A stretch of DNA of 64,000 bases from assembly GCF_030435805.1 (NCBI RefSeq), contig NC_081303.1, positions 72,329,910-72,393,909 on the forward strand, given 5' to 3'. This DNA is from Mustela lutreola (Eukaryota > Chordata > Mammalia > Carnivora > Mustelidae). Of the stretch, positions 57,202-64,000 are shown piece after piece; within the stretch, counting starts at the first letter, position 1; every line of letters starts with the position of its first letter. Both the position numbers and the translations under genes were made by a program. The notes under the pieces were generated by a model. It worked only from the letters and a program-made list of their open reading frames with translations, was not told the origin of the DNA and did not search any database.

Positions 57202-58167
57202 TCAAGTCTTAAGAGAAACCCCAGTCTTCCCAATCATTTTCCGAATAGCCAGCTGTACATCTTTGTTCCTAAGGCTGTATACCATAGGGTTCAACAGTGG
57301 GGTAATGATAGTATAGGTCACTGTCACCAGCCTGTCTTTGCCTGATGAATATTTGGCTGAGGGCCGAAGATAGACAGAGGAAGCACATCCGTAGTGGACA
57401 ATGACCACAATAAGATGGGAGGCACAGGTGGAGAAGGCTTTCCGTTTGCCCTCAGCAGATGGGATCTTCAGGATGGTATGGACAATGAAGCCATAAGAAA
57501 TACAGATGAAGATCAAGGGTACAAGAAGCACCAAGACTCCGCAGATGAAGATGACCAGCTCATGGATGTAGGTTTCAGCACAGGCAAGACGGATAACTGG
57601 TGAGATGTCACAAAAGTAGTGGTTGACTTTGTTGGGGCCACAGAAAGGGAGGCTGAAGACCAAAGTTGTTACCACCAGAGATATTAGGAAGCCACTAACA
57701 ATACAGCTTGCTGCCAGCTGTCCACACACCCTCCAGTTCATGAGAACAGGGTAGCGCAAAGGCTGGCAGATGGCAGTGTAGCGGTCATAACCCATAACTC
57801 CCAGAAGCAGGCAATTGGTGATAGCAAAGCCGAGGAAAAAGAACATCTGTGTGGCACAGCCCATGAAGGAGAGTGTCCTGAGGACAGAGAGCAGGTTGAT
57901 AAGCATCTTGGGCAGGATAACAATTGTGTAGAAGACTTCAGAGGTTGAAAGGACACAGAGAAAAAAGTACATGGGTGTGTGAAGGCTGCGGTCCAGGTGG
58001 ATGACAGAGATGATGGTGAAGTTTCCACTCAGGATGATCAAATAGAGGCAGAGAAAAAGCACAAAGAGAACAGGCTGCAATTCACCAAAGCTAGAGAAAC
58101 CCAGCAATAGGAACTCAGTGACCTGGGAAGAATTGGCCATGGAGAAGATGCTGCGGCACAAAGCCAT
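57202..58167 (-). CDS. OR10R2-like: Olfactory receptor subfamily 10R, second tandem copy
   Basis: Intact odorant receptor of 321 residues, or 312 if the second in-frame ATG at 58140 is used. Seen (321 numbering): glycosylation site NSS at 12-14, VTEFLLLGFS at 16-25, TPMYFFL at 64-70, Cys104, MGYDRY at 125-130, HYFCDISPV in the second outer loop, ICISYGF in helix 5, KAFSTCASHL at 243-252, NPMVYSLRN at 293-301. The tail KDVQLAIRKMIGKTG is very like human OR10R2. The first ATG has the better context (A at -3, G at +4); the second matches the usual OR length. A splice acceptor (gattcctccatcccag) ends at 58189. It is a tandem paralogue of the copy at 36219-37184, about 20 kb away on the same strand. 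Which of the two is the true OR10R2 orthologue is open. Confidence 0.93.
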   Translation of the reverse strand: MALCRSIFSMANSSQVTEFLLLGFSSFGELQPVLFVLFLCLYLIILSGNFTIISVIHLDRSLHTPMYFFLCVLSTSEVFYTIVILPKMLINLLSVLRTLSFMGCATQMFFFLGFAITNCLLLGVMGYDRYTAICQPLRYPVLMNWRVCGQLAASCIVSGFLISLVVTTLVFSLPFCGPNKVNHYFCDISPVIRLACAETYIHELVIFICGVLVLLVPLIFICISYGFIVHTILKIPSAEGKRKAFSTCASHLIVVIVHYGCASSVYLRPSAKYSSGKDRLVTVTYTIITPLLNPMVYSLRNKDVQLAIRKMIGKTGVSLKT

Positions 58168-58188
58168 TGTGATCAGGTCCAGGGACCC

Positions 58189-58210
58189 CTGGGATGGAGG
58201 AATCAGAGAG
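58189..58210 (-). other. Splice acceptor before the second OR10R coding exon
   Basis: Minus strand aagtctctctgattcctccatcccag, AG at 58190-58189, 21 bases before the first ATG at 58167. Confidence 0.6.
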
Positions 58211-60840
58211 ACTTATCCTTCATAAGATAGCCAGCACCAGTCTGGTATGATTGGGAAATAAAGAGAAAAAAAGCATTATAGATTAACCAAAAGTTATCCT
58301 AAATCAGTATGTATCCACAGTGCTGTTTCTCTGCAAGTGATTTTATCAGTGAGTCTGGGGTTAGTGTTCACGTTGAAGGCACAGTATTTGTTGACATAAA
58401 ACCAGTCCTTTAATCCCGCCCCCCACTCCACTCTTGCAGACTTATGTTCTCTCTACTTAATTATTTGGTAATCTAAGATTCAAAAGAAACCTTATGTTAA
58501 TTATGATTTTCCACGTTCATGGTTTTATCCATATTGCTGATACATATATTCCATAAGCTATAACGCCAGTGTCTGAGGATCTGCCTCTTACCTGCTTTCA
58601 GTACATTCATCATCTAGGGAAACATCCTTGATCTGTCTTTGTGCCACTGGCTTCTGAATAGTACAACTCCTTTTCTTTACTGACCGTTGGCCCCATTTCC
58701 ATGCAGTCATTCATGAAAGGTTAATTTGGCTTAGAACTACTCCCTCTGTCTTAGAACTAGTTTGATGATTCCTCTGCCCTCCCTTATAGGACAGTAAGCC
58801 TGACTTCTCTTGTGGAAAACCCATGGCTGGAAGAATTTAGTTTTGATTCCACATTAGCTGGTTGCCCATTGGGTTTCATGTCTTATCCCTGATACACTCG
58901 ACTTGGAGACTCAACAGACCGTCTTTCCCAGGATCTGTCTCTGAATTGCTGAGTAGGCAAGCTCACATACTTTCCCTAATGTTTCTGGTAAGTTATTGTT
59001 TCTAGTGATAGATTATATGTATTTTAATCAAGATCATTCTTGTTCTCTTCCAACCCTTCTCCAGATCTATTCCTTCACAAGGATTCTGTGTCTCAGTCAA
59101 CAGATCCAAAATCCTCCCCATCACATAAATTCCTGAGACATCTTTAAACACATGATTTTTCTCATCCTCAATCTATTTTTGATCTGCAATACTTTTAGGA
59201 TCATTTCTTCTTTTCTGTATGAAGTTAGTTCTTGTCTGGACTATTCCAAGGGCATGACCAACAGACTGGCTGGATTGTATTTTGTTCTACTCTAAGGCAT
59301 TCTCCTTTGTGCCCTCAGAGTTGTCTTCTTACAGGACAAATCTTAACCCTGTTAACAAACCCAAATGACCCTTAATTATCTGCAAACTTAAAGCAATCAT
59401 ACTCTGTGTCTCATATTTTCCCAAATATAACTTTGCACACATAACTGCCACTACATATTCTTCCACACATGCTTGAGTGTTGGGAAACTTTGAAGAACCA
59501 TGTCATTTTTTGTCCTACCTTCTAATCTGAAAATCATCTAAGCTTTGTTTGCAGTTGCTGTTTTTTTCTTCTTTTAATGCGTCTTTCTTTAAATTTAATT
59601 TAAATTACTCAAAGTAACAGGTACACTTTGACTCCTTCCTACAACTTCTTCATTGTACCTTATTATCACTTTCTTTTGGCTTCCTTAGCCGCTGCTATGA
59701 CCTCAGCTGTCACTAACATTATGTGGTTGTCTTTGACTTCACAACGTTTCAATAACCAGACATTCAGTGTCTAGTACACACGGGTGCTTGAAAGCTTGCT
59801 GCTTTAACATTTTAGGATAGAAAAAAATATATATATATCTCCAGTGTCATTTTCTAAATGCAGAGACAAAAGAGTCATTAAAAATTACTGCTTTTCCAAT
59901 TATCATGTGGTTTCTGGCATTATCTCAACTAGGAAAACTTTTCAATTTTAATTTAAATAGCACTTTGTTAGTCTTAAAGGCCATTGCAAATAACAAAGTG
60001 CTATCATTGTTTGCTCTTTTGCTTAAACAAAAGTATAAAAAATTTTAAAATGGAACAAAATCAGGAGCTTTCATTCCTACTTTGGTTTCATTGAATTGCC
60101 CATCTGTGGACCTTGTAAGTAAGAAACACACACTATGGTCTTGACCTGAACAAAGTCTCCTCTGGCGCTCTTCCTGAGATTCCATCTTCAACTTTCCAGT
60201 GTCCCGGTCCCCATCCTTTGAGTTTGCTCTTTCATAGGACCATCTCCAGAAAGAGCAGTGACCTGTCACCCAGGGAGGGTTGGGGTTTGTGTGGAAAGAA
60301 AGAAAGAAAGTTCATGTTACTGGGTGACCAGGTTGTGACCCTCCCCCACTGCACTCACAAGACATCACCTACTTTTTCAGAATCATCCTTGGAACTGATG
60401 AAGGCATTGAAATTTGAAAATAAATTCCCTATTAAAAACAATAACCGCCCTCCCCCCCCAAAAAAAAAACATCAAAAACTTTTGTCTTTTCTTAACCTGG
60501 CTGAGGATGCTGCATAAAATATTTGGTGAATAGAAGAGCTTGGAAGGGAAGAATCTACAGATTCAGAGAAAAGCTTAGGGGAAATGAGGACGGGGGAAAA
60601 GTAAGAAGGAAAATTGGGTAATTTAATTGTCTTCCGAACAAGTGGAAAAGTGAACTGATTTCTCATTACCTTGCTCAATGATCTCAGCAGTGCAAGTGAA
60701 ACCAGTTTCTTAAGCTGGTTAAAAAGACAGCTAATTCTTCACCCCCAATTCCCTTTACAACCTCCTCCTCTAAATCTCCATCACATGGGAATTAACTGAA
60801 ATACTTTCAGTTGTCTTGTGCTTTATCTTTTAAGACTTTA
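58211..60840. other. Upstream flank of the second OR10R gene
   Basis: Mostly unique-looking DNA. Small simple runs occur: (GAAA)n near 60297-60309 and a C8A9 run near 60452-60469. Aside from the possible leader exon near 58600 no gene is supported. Confidence 0.35.
58592..58660 (-). other. Possible leader exon end of the second OR10R gene
   Basis: Minus strand ctgaaagcag followed by gtaagaggc gives a near-consensus donor (CAG/GTAAGA) with the exon ending at 58592, about 400 bases before the acceptor at 58189. The segment contains short upstream ATGs. The left boundary of such an exon is not known. Inference from splice signals only. Confidence 0.25.
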
Positions 60841-60849
60841 TGCTGATAG

Positions 60850-61022
60850 AGGGCATGTGTGAGAGACAAAGAGACCGAGAGAGAGACAGAGAGAGGGAGA
60901 AGAAGAGAGGGAGGGAGAAAGGACGAAGGAGAGAAAGAGAGACAAAGGGGGAGAGAGAGAAAAGAGAGAGGGAGAGAGACAAACACAGAGAGGGACAGAG
61001 AGAGAAAGAGAGAGCGAGCAAG
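60850..61022. repeat. GA-rich low-complexity tract
   Basis: About 170 bp of almost only purine on the plus strand (gaga, gaca, ggga units). It might be the expanded middle of a decayed Can-SINE, since 'cttttaagactttatgctgat' precedes it, but no tRNA-like head can be seen. Confidence 0.8.
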
Positions 61023-61515
61023 AATGATTTCTCAGTTTCTAATACTCTCTGGCCTTCATCTGGCGCTCACATATCGGTCACATTTTTTTTTTTTTTTTTA
61101 GGATACCAGTTATTGAACTTTACCTAATCTGTACAGGGAGATTTTGTTGTTTCTACCATATTTAACATTTAATATATTTCAAGATTGTTTCTTGTGCCTT
61201 TATCAAAATACTCAGCCTGCTGTGTCCAAATTATGTTTTCCTGATTTTCTCCCCAGTACACTTGAAAAACTCAGGAACAAAGACCATACCTTATTTCCTA
61301 TGTATCCTCAAAACTTAATTAATATTTAAATTATAAGTGCTTGATGAATAAATACATTCAATAGCCCATTAATGAATTAATAAGGATCCCAATTAATTCC
61401 TTTTATAGCAGATGGGCTCCCTGGGCACCACCACGTTCTCCTAAGTGAGAACACTGCTTATGTTCTCTGTCATTCCATGTTCTTTATAAATTTCATTTTC
61501 TTCCTTTCTGTTTAA
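61023..61515. other. Intergenic DNA, no gene seen
   Basis: AT-rich, unique-looking sequence with a T run at 61083-61099. Confidence 0.3.
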
Positions 61516-61696
61516 TTTTTATATTTTTTTAAAGGGGGAGGGGGAGAGAGAGAGAGAGAGAGTGAGAGAGGATCTTAAGTAGACTCCCTGGTAGGTGGGG
61601 ACCCTGACCCAGGATTCAATTCCACAACTTTGAATCATGACATAAGCCAAAATCAAGAGTCAGAGTCTTAAATTACTGAGCCACCGAGGTGCCCGA
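61516..61696 (-). mobile_element. Can-SINE, reverse, old copy
   Basis: Tail and GA-rich middle at left, worn body (gggaccctgacccaggattc, gaatcatgacataagcc) and 'gccaccgaggtgccc' at right. Flanks cttcctttctg (about 61500) and cttcctttctt (about 61700) look like a target duplication. Confidence 0.82.
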
Positions 61697-62999
61697 CACT
61701 TCCTTTCTTTCTAAATCTAGTGCTATACCCCTCCTATGAAACAATCAACCTGAGTCTGTGGCCCTGCCTTCTTCTTGACCTCCATCTCTAGCCTCACAGT
61801 TTTCACCATCCAGTTGTCTTTTCTGACATTTTATCACATTTCACATTACTGATCAGGAGGGGAAAGTAGGTCACTGACTCATGAGAAAACTCGATTTAAA
61901 TTTGGACATACAAGGAATGATGAGATTGTCACTATTCTTCCAAGACTAATCAAAGTCCTTAAATAAAAATTTTGCAGTCCTTCAAATCAAGGCTAGTGCC
62001 TGGTGACATGCCGGCCTCTTCATTCTCAGACGCTTCCTTGAATCTTCCATGAGGTTTTCTAGGTGAAACTTGCAAAATTGTCTTCCCTGTCATAATGTAC
62101 TAGAGTTCTTCTCTGGTTTTCCATCAACCGTCTGAACCAATATAAGGAAACTGTACGACTCCACAGAAAGTATCACCTGTGCCTCTTCTCCATGGGTGGC
62201 TTAGCTCATGCCTCAATGAGCGTCACCAAGGGTGTTTTTCCTTTCTGCACTGGCATGGCCTCAATGCCTTGTTGGTAATTGAGATCCCCTCCTCCACCGG
62301 GAGCTAATTACCGCATGGTGCCCAGTGCTTGTCCGTAATTTCCCCAGTTAGCAGGTGGAATGATAGTAATACACTAAGAGAATTTGTTGGTCAGAGAGAA
62401 GGCCGTTTTTAATACACCATGGTCATTAGTTGGTTTCCTCTTCAAAATTCTCTGGGGACTTACTAGGAAGCTGAACGTTTTCTGGGCCCCATTTGTTAAA
62501 ACAAACATTAATGGAGTTTGAGTTTCCCTACCTAATGACTCTAAATTTTCATTCTCCGGTTGGAGGAAAATGTAGATTTTGCAGTCTCATTTTTGACACC
62601 TGTAGGAGGGAAGAAAGGGACGAACAAAGGACAGACTACTAGAACGTCCGAGGCAGCACAAGTGTTTCAGACGCATGGGAAACATCCTCGTTCCTAGAGT
62701 GTACTGTGAGCATGATTAGTATCTGTTCAATCAACAAATAAACAAGGTAAATTTGGGTCATGGAGAAAAATATGGGGGTGCCCTGGTGGAGGTAAGTTTT
62801 AGCTTAGATGTCTCCTTTGATAGAATGTCCTCCTATTTTCAGATTGAGTATTATTCCCTCTCCCAGTGAGTCCAGACACTTGGGCTGGAAATAGGACAAA
62901 TGCTAGACATTGAGGGAAATGATAGAGAAGGACTAAAAATACGGAGATGGGAAATTATGCCCATGACTCACAAACCAAACAAGGGAGGAATCTGGATAC
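61697..62999. other. Intergenic DNA, no gene seen
   Basis: Unique-looking sequence; no repeats or coding signal recognised. Confidence 0.3.
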
Positions 63000-64000
63000 T
63001 TGACAGTTTAATATTCAGACCAGGAGTATTAATGAACAGCAAAAGACAGTAATAAAAAAATACTTTTTTAATGTTAATAACTACAATTCACAATGAAATC
63101 AGAATAGACATGAATTTTACATCTCCTCTCCAAAAACACAGGTGCAATCTTTGTAAGAGAGAAGCTGTACGATGTTTACAAGGAAACACACTAATAATGG
63201 ATAACTTTTATAAACATAGCAGGAAGAAAAATATCTCTAAGAAGTTAGTAGGGCTGAGCAATGAATAGGGAAGTATATCAGAGAAGTATCTATTGGAACT
63301 GGTGTTCTAATGAAAGAGTACACATCTTCTTATCAAGGCACGCAAAGTATGTATGAATATTGGCTGTGTATTGAGTCACAATAAAAATTTCAACCAAGGT
63401 CACAAAGTGGCAAGAATACAAACAATATTCCCAATGACAGTGTGATGAACTATCCAATGACTAAGAGATAAAAACGGCTTTTCCAACTGAGAATTTAAAA
63501 ATCTATGAAATAATTGTTGAGTCAAAAGGAAATACAAACCAAAGTGAAATGAGTTCCAGGAAATAATATAAATTACACTCCATGTAGCAGAACATGTGGA
63601 TTAAATTTAAAACAGAGATGAGAGGAAATTTCATGGCTTAGTTATATATATTACATATATTATTAACACATATGTATATGCATATGATTTAAAAAATGGA
63701 AGTACATGGACATTGGGGATGGTATGTGCTTTGGTGAGAGCTGTGAAGTGTGTAAACCTGGTGATTCACAGACCTGTACCCCTGGGGATAAAAATATATG
63801 TTTATAAAAAATAAAAAATTTAAAAAAAATGGAAGTACATAGAAAGCATCAGAAACTTAAATGAACAACAAATTAAAGAAAAATTCAAAGCAAAAAATAA
63901 TACAAATAAAACACAAATAAATACAAATAATACAAATAACAATAGTTGAATAATACAAACAAAATTAAAAACAGTGGTATGGGGAAAAAAAAAACCCACT
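63000..64000 (+). mobile_element. Old L1 ORF2 fragment, forward, running off the window
   Basis: Worn sequence such as 'cttttccaactgagaatttaa', 'aatctatgaaataattgttg' and 'ttaaaacagagatgagagg' resembles old L1 ORF2. It is interrupted by a young L1 insert at 63708-63823 and resumes to the window end as A-rich DNA. No intact frame. Confidence 0.45.
63708..63823 (+). mobile_element. Very short, recent 5'-truncated L1 insertion
   Basis: Only the last 116 bp or so of a young L1 3' end (ggacattggggatggtatg ... ggataaaaatatatg ... ataaaaaa). It is flanked by the perfect 17-bp duplication aaaaaatggaagtacat at 63691-63707 and 63824-63840, which marks a recent event. Confidence 0.9.

Overview
The window is vertebrate nuclear DNA, almost certainly from a carnivore of the mustelid group. 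It carries about a dozen tRNA-derived Can-SINEs, several with the head 'ggctcagtgggttaaagcc' type and the A-rich AAATAAATAAAATCTTT tail that I associate with mustelids, plus young L1 3' ends ending in 'ggataaaaatatatg'. It is one stretch of an olfactory receptor (OR) gene cluster. The gene order matches the human 1q23.1 cluster between SPTA1 and OR10K/OR10T, read in the opposite direction.

Five intronless OR coding exons are present: OR10X1 (707-1660, +), OR6P1 (18604-19557, +), OR6Y1 (28941-29918, +) and two OR10R paralogues on the minus strand (36219-37184 and 57202-58167). Each codes a seven-helix odorant receptor of about 312-326 residues, and each coding exon is preceded by a convincing splice acceptor, as is usual for OR genes with non-coding 5' exons. 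Four have an ATG in the coding exon. The OR10R copy at 36.2-37.2 kb does not: its reading frame runs back to a stop codon that overlaps the splice acceptor, without any ATG. A small upstream exon that would supply the start in frame is proposed at 38566-38651.

Between the genes: 1.7-6.1 kb is unique DNA and an old L1. The 6.1-13.3 kb stretch is a nest of at least six solo-type endogenous retrovirus LTRs from two families, two with clear 5-bp target duplications. The 13.3-18.5 kb stretch is unique or old repeat DNA. The 20-33 kb stretch holds OR6P1/OR6Y1 spacers with SINEs, old L1 pieces and AT-rich tracts. A compact CpG-rich island (33.09-33.49 kb) sits between the 3' ends of OR6Y1 and OR10R. 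The 43.7-48.6 kb stretch is a complex LINE nest with a SINE-L1 chimera and 5'-inverted L1 copies. The 50-52.3 kb stretch is old L1, and the last kilobase is old L1 with a very recent truncated L1 insert.

The OR genes do not form a pathway together. Each would normally be expressed alone, from one allele, in a subset of olfactory neurons and would signal through G-olf. No RNA genes, CRISPR arrays or non-OR protein genes could be supported. I found no wholly new biological system; the best leads are the split start of the OR10R copy, the isolated CpG island and the unusual retrotransposon junctions.
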